From Coemansia sp. RSA 1804 (Eukaryota > Kickxellomycota > Kickxellomycetes > Kickxellales > Kickxellaceae): a stretch of DNA of 16,090 nucleotides. Below the pieces are notes generated by a model. That model was not told the DNA's origin and made no database searches. It saw nothing but the letters and a program-made list of their open reading frames with translations. The DNA is taken from contig JANBTH010000494.1 in NCBI GenBank assembly GCA_027578815.1, forward strand, positions 1 through 16,090, written 5' to 3'. Position numbers and translations under genes: made by a program. Positions 7,974-16,090 of the stretch are shown piece by piece (the stretch's first letter is position 1; each line of letters opens with the position of its first letter).

Positions 7974-9188
7974 CTAAGCAACCAGCATGCCCCGGCCACC
8001 AAATACAGGCTGGTAGCTTGGTGGAACAGCTGACATGCTGTTGTTGTCGGAGACACCGTCGTCGTCGTCATAATAATAAACATGCGGAGGAGGAGAGCAC
8101 CAGCTGGTACCTGAATCGTCATTGTGGTCAAGATGATCAAGTTCTAATGCTCTGGGAGAGCTAACAAGCAGCAGACGATCAAAGCACGACTTGCTGTATT
8201 CCGGGAGCTCAGCAAACGAGGCCTCAAGAGCAGTCTTGGGCACGATTCGCACAGGCGCGGATATCCTGAGCAAATGGGCGTTTTTGTGCGGATCGACAAT
8301 AGTCGCAACAAGCGTCAGCTCGTGTGTCACGCATATGCTGGCAGTGTCCATCGAGTACTGAATTCTGCTTGCGACAGCACTGGGGATATCCAGCGCCAGA
8401 TCAAAGCACTGCTCATGGTCAAGAGCCATCATCTGGAGCGAGTCGCTTGGATTGTACACCTTCTGCATCTGCTCACACACGGTGTGTTGGCTAGAGCGCA
8501 GGTCGCCAAACCTGTCAACCAAATTCTTGCAGCACACCTTCTCGCGCAACCGCATTCCAACATCGGCGAGCATCTGGCCCTTTTTCATTGGCCGCACTAT
8601 TGCGCGTGTGCAGAGTATGGAATTGTCGGCAAAGGCTGCGCAGTCACCGACCATCTGCAGCGTCACTGCGCCCAGCCAGTCGGCCTGCACACACATCGAG
8701 TCTGTCAGCGACAGCGCCCATCCCGACCCTTCAAGCGGAACGCGGTAGACGGGAATGCGCTGTGTCCGGGTCCATGAATTGATCCCAAATCCGCATGTGT
8801 GAATGGTTACTTTGAGCTCGTAAGCAATATTTCCAAATGCTGTGCGCACGCTCTCGTGCGTGTTCCCTGGAATGGTGAACAGAAACGGCAGTTCCTTTGC
8901 ATTGCTCCTATATGTTGCAGGCCATACAGCATATCCTGCCTGATTGTCGGCTGCATTGAAAATGTCCTGCTCCATTGCTGTGTTGCTTTTGATAGTGTTC
9001 TGCCGCCGATGCTGCTGTTTCCGTGAATCGCTGGACTGGAATGCAATTGTGACGCGTTTTACCTTTAGCGGGTACCCAAGACGGATCAAGACGCGTCCAG
9101 AGAGTGTCTCACCAGATGCCTCGGACGGCAGCCCACGTAGAACAACGCTCGACGTGTCGGTGACTATTTCCGGACGTACGTAGAACAT
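7974..9188 (-). CDS. Alpha-arrestin (ART/ARRDC-like) with two PY motifs
   Basis: From ATG 9188 to TAG at 7974 the frame gives 404 residues in one exon. The N-terminal arrestin fold begins at MFYVRPEI and shows a GRVLIRLGYPLKVKRVTI strand pair (31-48), LPFLFTIPG (100-108) and GNIAYELKVTI (119-129). The C-terminal arrestin half runs to ISAPVRIVP (309-317). The tail has LPEY (328-331) and PPSY (389-392), both forms that bind WW domains of Nedd4/Rsp5 ubiquitin ligases, plus an acidic YYYDDDD patch. Fungal alpha-arrestins recruit Rsp5 to plasma-membrane transporters for endocytosis; the cargo here cannot be told. The frame stays open 48 codons upstream of 9188 without another ATG, which I read as leader. 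The tail motif recurs in the gene at the right edge. Confidence 0.9.
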   Translation of the reverse strand: MFYVRPEIVTDTSSVVLRGLPSEASGETLSGRVLIRLGYPLKVKRVTIAFQSSDSRKQQHRRQNTIKSNTAMEQDIFNAADNQAGYAVWPATYRSNAKELPFLFTIPGNTHESVRTAFGNIAYELKVTIHTCGFGINSWTRTQRIPVYRVPLEGSGWALSLTDSMCVQADWLGAVTLQMVGDCAAFADNSILCTRAIVRPMKKGQMLADVGMRLREKVCCKNLVDRFGDLRSSQHTVCEQMQKVYNPSDSLQMMALDHEQCFDLALDIPSAVASRIQYSMDTASICVTHELTLVATIVDPHKNAHLLRISAPVRIVPKTALEASFAELPEYSKSCFDRLLLVSSPRALELDHLDHNDDSGTSWCSPPPHVYYYDDDDGVSDNNSMSAVPPSYQPVFGGRGMLVA

Positions 9189-9364
9189 TGGTAATATAGG
9201 TATGTTATGCAGAACTAATGACAGAGTGTGCTTTACAAGCAAATATATTTGAGATACAAGGGACACAACCATGAAAACGTTGGTTGAACCCTGATAGAGA
9301 AATGGAGGCCTGGCAAGAGAGAGAAAGAACAAGCGAACGAGAGAGCGAATAATAGATGATGAGG

Positions 9365-9385
9365 TATATGAAACGCTTTCATATA
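9365..9385. repeat. Perfect 9-bp inverted repeat, 3-nt loop, at the arrestin promoter
   Basis: TATATGAAA at 9365-9373 and TTTCATATA at 9377-9385 are exact complements around CGC. The right arm overlaps the presumed TATA box, so a protein bound here could affect initiation. This may be chance in A/T-rich DNA. Confidence 0.5.
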
Positions 9386-9389
9386 TAAA
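9381..9389 (-). promoter_or_regulatory. Possible TATA box of the alpha-arrestin gene
   Basis: Read on the minus strand the sequence is TTTATATAT, about 195 nt upstream of the ATG at 9188, the same spacing as other TATA boxes in this window. It overlaps one arm of a perfect inverted repeat (9365-9385). A CT-rich stretch follows on the minus strand (about 9303-9350), which suits a fungal start-site region. Confidence 0.45.
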
Positions 9390-10932
9390 CTAACAATGAG
9401 ATAATGGCAAAAGGGATGAGAGGGAGCCTTTCTTTTTGGCGATAAACATGTTAGTGCGTGGCTGGGGACCCTCTCCTTCTTATACAATATATACCATGTT
9501 TTTCAGGGACCTATTGTGCGCGATAGGGCATCAGTAAAATGAGAGATTGGAGGCTGTGTTGGTCAATGTCTCGCGCCAACAATGCCTGGCCATGCTGCTG
9601 TTGTTGTTGTTTTCGTTGGGAAGCACATGCATGGGATGTCGCCTATACCAGTACTTTCGGCTCGTTTTGATTCCGTTGTGGTGGGAAAAGAGAAGGTTTT
9701 TGCCACGGCCAACCCTAACATTTTTGTATCTCCGGCTCCAAAATCTTTGCCGAAAAGAACAACAACATCTGCGGAAACTTGTCTGGATTTCATATATGCT
9801 TGCGCAGGTTGGTGGAGCACACATATTGCGTGGCATAAATCCAGAACCATGCGGGAGATATACGAAAGTTGATTGGGTCCTTGGTGAGTGGAGTGCTGTT
9901 CCAAGTGATCTCTCACTATGCCTGCCTGGTCGCAGTGATTTTTACATACGATGCAGCACTTGAAGTCAACTGCACAGATGAAGACATGTGAAAAATCATC
10001 AGCTACACACGCACAATCAATAAAATATGCTCTTCAGAATAACGACAATGGCAAGCTTGGCATCACTCGCGCCCTCACTGCCTTGCTGTTTCATCGTAAA
10101 AGAATGAGTTTCTTTTATCACAACAGTTCACTGCCGTAGAGGGACAGTAAAACCTTGTTTGTAGCCTGCTTTCTGTTGATTACGGTATTTGGTGGAGATC
10201 GATTTGAAATGTGGGCACACCATCTGTATATGGAAAATGAAAATAAAAAATATTGAGAGTGAATGGCGTTAATTCGCTGGTGTCATCCGATGGCTGTCAG
10301 GCTTTTGTGCCTGCTGAAAGTAAGAAACGCGAGGCAAACAAGGAAATGCGAATGTGATTGCAAGTTTTGCCAAGCAAAATGCGTTGATGACTGCTCGGAT
10401 CATTATACGATTCTCTCGGAGAAGAAGCACGCAATGTGGATCCGATAATTAGCCATGCGATGAGTAGTGCACGTGCGGCCAGGGTGTGTGATATTTAGAG
10501 TCAGAAGCGGTTATTTTCTCGAACAACATGCGGATTAACTCGGATCGGAATTGCTGATAATCCCATGTCGAATGGAATGAAAGCACCAGTTGGCTTACGC
10601 ATGCACGGCTTGTTGACATTATCTACCCTCCCTTGCATACAACTGCTTGCAGCCGAATTGCAGCTTCTTTCTGGCGAGCCTGCGTCGCTTGTCTCAAGGT
10701 TTAAGGAATCGCCCATTGAAAAAGGATTGCTTGAGAGTAACATTTCACATGCTTCGGATCCGGGCTCGGATTAGTGTCAGCTTAAACAGAAGCTAGTACC
10801 CTAGGACAAGTTCGGCTTTTTACAGATTCTAAACGATGCTGATTTATTTTATCAGCTGGTGGAAACAGAAAGAAAGAAAACACATTGTTACAACAACACT
10901 GAAACATTGGGATACGTTGTTCTAATTATTTG

Positions 10933-12441
10933 CTATTCGGGCTTTTTGCCAAACCACGAGTGCCGCTTGATCTCCCGTCGAAGACTGAATTTACGATGAA
11001 TTTTGTTGGCTGAATGAGAACCGAGGGCAGAAGCCCCGTCCTTGAATGCAGCAGCTCCTTTCAGCTCAGCTCCTTTATGTTTTGAATTAGTGTCCTTGGC
11101 TGGCTGCGCAAGTGCATCGGTCACTGCAGAACCTAGCACGGACGTTGTCCTGAGAAGTGTAACACCGCTTGTATCGCGCTGTGGAATTTGGCCTGGAACA
11201 GCATCTGTGGATATGCGTTTCAACCCAAGAGGGTTTGAACTTGACACCACACAACCAACTTCTGCGGCAGAGCTTGCGCTCATAACGGACTTGGATATGG
11301 ACTGTGCGCGAGTATTGCTGGCAAAAGATGCATTGTAGTCAGCAATGGCCGAGCGTGCGCTGTCGCTGTTATAGTCGTACTCAGTATTGTACTGCGCGCT
11401 ACATACACGACTAAGCATGGCACTATGACTACTATTTGCGGGCGATGCTACAACATGTTCACCTGTCGCTGCATCTGTTTGAGGCGGTGTGGCTTGTGCG
11501 CTGCCATTATTATCGCTATCATTATCATCATCATCATTGTTGTTGTTGTTCGACTGGTAAACGTTAGTGTCAAAGCAGAGAGGCTTTGTTGCTGTTGTTG
11601 CAATTGCGCTTGCAAGCGTTGTGCCCATCCGCTCCAGACTCTGCATCATGTGTAGGGCAAGTGCCTTGTCTGCCTCGCATTTTTCTCTGACCGCACCAAG
11701 CCCCTCAACCAGAACGTCTAGTCTTTCGCTCGCAAACACGGACTCTCTTTCTTCACTTTCGAGTTCCTGCAGAACCTGCACCACATGGTCGTCTACAGCT
11801 CCCACACGATTGGCCAGATCCTGCAGCGCCTTTCCAATATCCTGGCTCCTACTCATCATCTGCATCTGGCAGTCCTTGTCATTGCCAGTGTCGCTGGCAA
11901 GAAGAAGAGATGTATTTTCTACGCCATGCGCGCTCTGCTGCACAGTTTGTATGAGTGCAACCTGCTCCCTGTACATGGCCTCCAGCTCACTTTTCTGCGG
12001 AACCGAATGTAACACTTGCAGGAGCGCAGGGACCAGATCCTCGAGAATCTTGTCCATCAGATTGTTGCGCTTTTCGCGCTCCCGCACGCCCAGCGACATC
12101 GTGCAGTCATCCGTTTGCACTCCAGTCGATTGCAGATTTCCGGCGACCCGCATGCTCAGCATTTTGCCATTTATGCGCACACGTCCGATAGAATCATCAC
12201 CGCTCCCGTCTTTTGCTTTAGATTGCTGGTGCTTGTACAGAAAGTGCAGAATGTTCTCTCCCTGATAGTCCCATAGAATGTTTAGCATTACATCCTCGAA
12301 CCTATCTAGAATGCGCAGTGCTGCGTTGGAAAGCGCACGCGGCACCGCTATGGCAAAGGACCAAAAGGCTGTGCCTGCCAGAACAGCCCATGCGTAAATA
12401 AAGGAACTGGGCTTTTGTGATTTTGTAGGCACCGTGCCCAT
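10933..12441 (-). CDS. Unrecognised single-pass membrane protein with coiled coil
   Basis: One exon of 502 residues runs from ATG 12441 (A at -3, G at +4) to TAG at 10933. A hydrophobic segment at about 13-33 is the only likely membrane span, without a typical cleavable signal, so it may be a signal anchor. An amphipathic helix region (about 35-70, LDRFEDVMLNILWDYQ) follows. Residues about 115-275 are rich in Leu, Glu, Gln and Lys with heptad-like spacing, suggesting coiled coil. Then come an Asn/Asp run (NNNNNDDDDNDSDNN, about residues 296-310), a long Ser/Ala/Thr-rich disordered stretch, and a strongly basic C-terminus (KIHRKFSLRREIKRHSWFGKK). I do not recognise a family. The layout would suit an organelle or ER tether whose basic tail contacts lipid or nucleic acid, but that is a guess. 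Confidence 0.8.
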   Translation of the reverse strand: MGTVPTKSQKPSSFIYAWAVLAGTAFWSFAIAVPRALSNAALRILDRFEDVMLNILWDYQGENILHFLYKHQQSKAKDGSGDDSIGRVRINGKMLSMRVAGNLQSTGVQTDDCTMSLGVREREKRNNLMDKILEDLVPALLQVLHSVPQKSELEAMYREQVALIQTVQQSAHGVENTSLLLASDTGNDKDCQMQMMSRSQDIGKALQDLANRVGAVDDHVVQVLQELESEERESVFASERLDVLVEGLGAVREKCEADKALALHMMQSLERMGTTLASAIATTATKPLCFDTNVYQSNNNNNDDDDNDSDNNGSAQATPPQTDAATGEHVVASPANSSHSAMLSRVCSAQYNTEYDYNSDSARSAIADYNASFASNTRAQSISKSVMSASSAAEVGCVVSSSNPLGLKRISTDAVPGQIPQRDTSGVTLLRTTSVLGSAVTDALAQPAKDTNSKHKGAELKGAAAFKDGASALGSHSANKIHRKFSLRREIKRHSWFGKKPE

Positions 12442-13452
12442 CTTTCTGTTATCTATTATTTACTCTCTTGCTGAATAGTTAGAGATAAAGTCACAACAGG
12501 ATATTATAGTATTATCAAGGTTTGTAGAAATAAGCAGCGTGTCAGAAATAGTCATAAAAAAGAGTTTTCACAGAACAAGCTAGGACAAAAAGGATAAGGA
12601 TAAAGGGAGTACACCTTCATCAAATACAAGTATACTACTCCGTGGTTCCCTTTAGGTTATATAAGCCATACATTAAAGAAAAGTAATGGACACAAAAAGA
12701 CCACCCTTGCTCCGACCTGCTCCTTCTCTCTACAGAAATGGGATGAATAGCAGGAGACGAGCCAAAAACTCACCCTGTACGTAACGTATATTTGCCTTCT
12801 AATCTCTGCAAAATCGATTGTTTTGATCTTTGAAAGAGAGGTTGGATAGCAAGTAATGGAAGAACAAGCCATACGTTGACAAATGCATTTATATGATTCA
12901 ATGTGGACGAGTATTGTTGCCAAAGCTTTTTTGATGGCGCGAATAGTCTCAAGAAAAATGGCGGTGCATTTGCTAAGCTATTAAAGGAAAAAACAAGAAC
13001 ATGGAATGGATCCAGGGTTTTGTTTTTTTTTTTGCAAACAACATGTTATTATTCGATTTGAGTTTATTTTTCTAGTTCCCGTCGCAATATGCACGCCCAA
13101 AAAGGAAACTATGCAACTGAATATGTAAATAAAAACACGTAAATAGTCTATATTGCAGATATAGGAAAAAATGTGGCACGGTATCCCCGCAATACTAGAA
13201 GCAAACAAATACCGGTAATTACCTTTCTCTACGCTACCTTGTTTGTTTTGCGTCAATACTTTTATTGCCAAAGCAGAAATAAGGCTTCTGCTCTTCAAAA
13301 TTCGGTCAAGAAGAACACATAGAGAAATACACGTAGCAATCAATAGAGGTACTGCAAGTCTAACAGTATGCAGGTTAAAGCAGTTACGGAATTTAGCAGT
13401 ACAAAGCGAGGGAATCTCTTCTTCCCCTCCAAGTATAGAGAGCAGCTAATTG
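12442..13452. other. 1-kb A/T-rich intergenic region, promoter of the coiled-coil gene
   Basis: I see no gene; the open frames are short and A/T-rich. The left part is the promoter and leader of the coiled-coil gene, with a TATA-like palindrome at 12657-12664. The right part should hold the 3' UTR of the YEATS gene. TTTATT at 13063-13068 reads AATAAA on the minus strand, but it lies about 385 nt past that stop. A run of 12 T at about 13023-13033 is the main simple repeat. Confidence 0.5.
12657..12664 (-). promoter_or_regulatory. Possible TATA box of the coiled-coil membrane protein gene
   Basis: TTATATAA is self-complementary and lies about 216 nt upstream of the ATG at 12441. The position matches the TATA boxes of the CAP and arrestin genes. 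In A/T-rich DNA it could be chance. Confidence 0.4.
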
Positions 13453-15267
13453 CTAGGTATGTGCTTCCTTGACAAAAGCCCACAGCCTATCGATAGCCGT
13501 CGAGGACAAGGCCGACAGATTACACGAGTACTCGCCAGAAGATCTGACAAGATATACAGCCTGGGCAGTCATTGTCTGTGCGGATTCGGGGTCCTGCTGT
13601 ATGCGCAGTGCGTGAAGCAGCCGAAGAAACGCGACAAGCTGACGCTCGTTCAGCAAGGAAGCGCGTTCCATGATGCGCTCCATACGCTTTACCATGTGTG
13701 GCGACAGTCGGAGGGTGTCAGAGCTGCCGCCGTTAGCTTCTGCAAGAGAACGCTTGGGCAGATCGTCTGAGGCTTTCGATGGTCGTGGCTGTTGCATTTT
13801 CTTGGACCCAACATCATCTTGTGACCGCTTGGGCGCATGTGTATTATCAGACTCGCGCTTGGAAGGCTTTTTACGCACAACCGCCTCACTAGTCGGAGAT
13901 ACCCGCTTTACGGCGCGGGCACTGGGCGATTCAGCTGCTGTGTCAATAAATCGCTGTCTCTCGCGCTCGCGGATGAAGGCCTCTCTGTTGGATGTGGCAG
14001 ATGGCTGTGGCGATTCGGCATTCGCATGCAAAGTTGCTGCTGCTGCCCCAGACGACTTGGGCACAAATGCCTGCTTTTTAGGCACCCGCATGCTTGCAAT
14101 AGCACTGGCCATCGTGCGTTTTGGCTGTTCGGCATTCGTCGTCTCAGGTATGCTGTCGTATTGCTGCGGTTTCTGCTGTGGCGGCGAGTAAGACATTGTT
14201 CGTGGTTCGTCGGAAGTACGCCCTCTGCCCGCCGTATGGCGCTTGGCATTTGGGATGCCTCCTGCTGTTGCTGCAGCGGTTGAGTTTTCATGGACATCGC
14301 CCAGTCTTCGCTTCATGCCCTGCCGCGAGACAGCAGCCACCGATGCCGATGACGAAGATGTTCCGCGCGATACAGCCCTGGCTGCGTCTGGCGGAGATGG
14401 AATATATCGCAGAGATCCAGATCCAGGCTTTTCTGGCTTTGTCAGACCACCAGGCGCTGTTGGTCGTGTCTTAGGCATGCGAATAGATGGCGGATCCCTT
14501 GCATCATGTTTTTGGGTAGGCATGGTGACATGCGTTTCATCCTCGGTTTTATAACGCTGGTGCGGCCTGGATGCGGTGTCAGAATCCTCCTCTAGTTCCG
14601 ACGTGGCATCGCCCGCATCGCTGTCCGAGAAGGATTCGGAGTCTGATGAGAGGCGCGACGTCGAGTTTGCGTATGCCGAATCTCTAGGAGGGCCCTTCCG
14701 CGCCTTTGTTGCGCGTTTGGGGATGGTTTTGCGTGAAAATGAGGTGGGTTTGTAGAACAGGGCCAGAAAGCCAGGTGTGGGGTTGGGTATAACAAAGGGG
14801 TAGCGCTTGGTATAGGACTCGCCCTCCTGGAAGTTAAGATCGTGCACAATCTTGTACGTGTCAGGGCTGTTGGCCATATGCACAATGACAACAAGATCAA
14901 ACTCCCCCCAGCCCTCCTCCTCCACACGAAACGGCGCGCGCGTAACAACTATCAAATCGGCCGAGTTGATTAGAGCTCATATCTGACATTTAGTGAACTT
15001 GGGCTAAAGGGAGAAAAGAAATTATGTGGGTTTCATAAGGCAATACCACTCACTGGACTTACCTCTATGCGGGGTGTCAAACGTCTCGTGCAGAATGAAC
15101 TCGACCTTCTGAATGTACGGAAGCAGCGTGGTTCCAGCCACTTGCGACCGGCCCTCGTGTAGTGTGCACGACCATCTGCGCAGGCTGTACTCTATGCCGC
15201 CAGACACCGCAGTTCTTCCTGTGTCGTGCTGCTGCGTGTGGATTCCAAGCACAACCTCTGTATCCAT
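13453..15267 (-). CDS. TAF14: Taf14/AF9-like YEATS-domain protein with C-terminal AHD/ET domain (two exons)
   Basis: Exons 15267-15063 and 14948-13453 join to give 566 residues. The YEATS domain (about 1-135) starts like Taf14 (GIHTQQHD; SLRRWS) and continues VEFILHETF, then across the splice APFRVEEEGWGEF, then HDLNFQEGESY. Residues that form the acyl-lysine pocket of Taf14/AF9 are kept: H60, T62, F63, W82 and G83. A long basic, Ser/Pro-rich disordered linker follows (about 140-490). The last 65 residues match the Taf14 ET domain / AF9 ANC1-homology domain: a leucine-rich helix pair, then SGEYSCNLSALSS and IDRLWAFVKEAHT, parallel to EGEF-DLYSLP and LWDYVKK in Taf14. Taf14 serves TFIID, TFIIF, SWI/SNF, INO80 and NuA3; AF9/ENL serves super elongation complexes. 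Which applies here is open. Start 15267 has G at -3 and +4 and fits Taf14's length, but an upstream exon is possible. Confidence 0.87.
14949..15062 (-). other. Intron inside the YEATS domain
   Basis: On the minus strand the donor is GTAAGT (15062-15057) after CATAGAG, and the acceptor is TAG (14951-14949). Splicing of these 114 nt restores one frame reading HR-V-VTRAPF, exactly where other YEATS domains are continuous. A CTAAT branch-like sequence lies about 20-25 nt before the acceptor. Confidence 0.88.
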
Positions 15268-15691
15268 GTCTGCTGGGTGACGGTGGAGTTTCAGCGCACA
15301 GTCGTAACAAATATAGCCAATGTGAGTCTTTTTGTTTTTTTTTTGCTATTCAATGAAAAAGAGAAACACAAATGTAATACTGAATTGAAGCAAATGCAGC
15401 TGCCACACACTGCCTTTTTGGTGTAAAAATAATAATTAAGCAGGCCAAGCGTGTGGAGAAAGGAAAAAAGGCTTACATGATGGCGATGGGGGAGCTGAGG
15501 GAGTTGAGAAAACGCGGCTTTTTGTCAAAGTCAGCCTTTTTGCAGAAAAGAGGAAATCATTAAAAAACGACAATCTCATGTGACTGATGTCGAAATCCCA
15601 AGCCCAAGTCATCGCCAACCACCTTTTTTGGCTGACAATTAGAAAGCGCGAAGGCAGTAGAACCCATTCGTTCATTCACATATTCACACGG
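15268..15691. other. Intergenic region between the second arrestin-like gene and the YEATS gene
   Basis: Both neighbours are on the minus strand, so this stretch holds the arrestin 3' region and the YEATS promoter or leader. A good donor, GTAAGC, occurs on the minus strand at 15476-15471, and CAGCAG just before ATG 15267 could be an acceptor. Together they could remove a leader intron, or join an upstream frame beginning at an ATG near 15580 in phase. A simple unspliced leader is equally possible. The run of ten A on the minus strand (15332-15341) is unremarkable. Confidence 0.45.
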
Positions 15692-16090
15692 TTATGAGTC
15701 GGCGACAGTCCCTGCTTGTCGGGCTGCAGCATTTTCCCACTCGAGACCGACGACACCCAGTGTCGTCATCCTGCTGCTCTCGCCTATCCGCACGCACTCA
15801 GAACTGCTGCTTCCGTCGGTTGCTATTGCCGAATCGCTATCGGTGTCGTCTGCGAGAGATTCGGCGTATCTGTCGCTCGCGCACACCGCGGAGTACCCTG
15901 GCTCTGCATTTGCAGTAGCAGAAAGCAGAGGTGTTAGTGGTGGAGGCGGAGACAGAGGCAGAATCTGGAGCTGGCAGCGCGCAGCATCGTCTTCGTATTG
16001 CTCGTTTGGCAGACACTGGTGTTGGGACAAGATGGATCTGAGAAGCACACGGTCGGCAAACGAGTCTGTGTACGATGGGAGCTCCTCGCC
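15692..16090 (-). CDS. C-terminal part of a second alpha-arrestin-like protein (partial, right edge)
   Basis: The frame is open from the right edge to TAA at 15692, giving the last 132 residues of a longer protein. It begins GEELPSYTDSFADRVLL, which carries an LPxY motif for WW domains and matches the tail of the arrestin gene at 7974-9188 (ELPEYSKSCFDRLLL) at 9 of 15 positions. In fungal and animal alpha-arrestins this kind of LPxY stretch comes just after the C-terminal arrestin fold. The rest is disordered: a proline run (SPPPPLTP), an acidic Ser/Asp patch and a short hydrophobic-basic end. The arrestin fold itself lies outside the window, so the family is inferred from this tail. Confidence 0.6.
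   Translation of the reverse strand, partial: GEELPSYTDSFADRVLLRSILSQHQCLPNEQYEDDAARCQLQILPLSPPPPLTPLLSATANAEPGYSAVCASDRYAESLADDTDSDSAIATDGSSSSECVRIGESSRMTTLGVVGLEWENAAARQAGTVADS

Larger units (their letters stand above)
9189..10932. other. Gene-poor 1.7-kb region with doubtful open frames
   Basis: The left part is the arrestin leader and promoter. At about 9541-9963 several frames on both strands are open together; the longest, 9547-9963 (+), would give 138 residues but does not begin with ATG in good context and resembles no family I know. At 10263-10448 (+) a 61-residue frame has a cysteine cluster. At 10501-10743 (-) and 10565-10774 (+) two short frames overlap. None has enough support to be called a gene. 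The right end holds the 3' region of the coiled-coil gene. I found no tRNA or snRNA. Confidence 0.4.

Noticed and set aside
7736..8140. 134-residue minus-strand frame overlapping the arrestin 3' end
   Set aside because: It overlaps the arrestin C-terminus in another frame and has no family features; a shadow frame.
9189..9332. 48-codon N-terminal extension of the alpha-arrestin
   Set aside because: It has no ATG and is hydrophobic, unlike arrestin N-termini. MFYVRPEI at 9188 starts the fold directly.
10501..10774. Overlapping short frames on both strands (80 and 69 residues)
   Set aside because: Neither has a recognisable domain, clear splice signals or a supported promoter; left inside the gene-poor region.
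11567..12265. 232-residue + strand frame antisense to the coiled-coil gene
   Set aside because: Its Ser/Cys/Arg-rich composition is typical of an antisense shadow, and the opposite strand has the better start and domain pattern.
13670..14283. Long + strand frames antisense to the YEATS linker
   Set aside because: Antisense openness is caused by the GC-rich, Ser/Pro/Ala-coding linker; the minus-strand reading has recognisable domains at both ends.

Overview
The window is a compact eukaryotic nuclear segment, almost certainly fungal. It holds an essentially intronless DNA polymerase delta catalytic gene, short introns (131 and 114 nt) with GTTAGT/GTAAGT donors and TAG acceptors, TATA boxes about 200-235 nt upstream of start codons, a small Skb5/Nbp2-type SH3 protein, a secreted CAP/PR-1 protein, and alpha-arrestins with Rsp5-type PY motifs. 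A Siva-family zinc protein and an AF9-sized Taf14-like YEATS protein point away from the classical yeasts towards an early-diverging lineage. A Kickxellomycotina (Coemansia-like) origin is my guess and cannot be proved from this sequence.

Layout. Left edge: the last 32 codons of an unrecognised + strand gene (1-99), convergent with a Siva-like zinc protein on the - strand (289-678). Siva is divergent from POL3 (+, start 1224, end 4529); the 545-bp shared promoter carries three ACGCG cores, as expected for MBF/E2F-like G1/S control of a replication gene. Next come a T-rich 3' region, a two-exon SH3 adaptor gene (+, 4825-5333), a 1.2-kb gene-poor stretch rich in short palindromes, and a secreted CAP-domain gene with a good TATA box (+, 6527-7345). 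Everything to the right is on the - strand: an alpha-arrestin (7974-9188), a gene-poor 1.7-kb stretch with doubtful open frames, an unrecognised membrane-anchored coiled-coil protein (10933-12441), a Taf14/AF9-like YEATS-AHD reader with one intron inside the YEATS domain (13453-15267), and the C-terminal end of a second alpha-arrestin-like protein running off the right edge (15692-16090).

Function. These look like independent housekeeping and regulatory genes (replication, chromatin reading, SH3 signalling, ubiquitin-ligase adaptors, a secreted protein), not an operon-like system. I found no mobile element, tRNA, rRNA or CRISPR array. The points most worth a second look are the Siva homologue in an apparent fungus, the AF9-like layout of the Taf14-type protein, two arrestin-like genes sharing an LPxY-S-DR-LL tail motif about 7 kb apart, the unclassified coiled-coil membrane protein, and a cluster of palindromes at 5587-5691.
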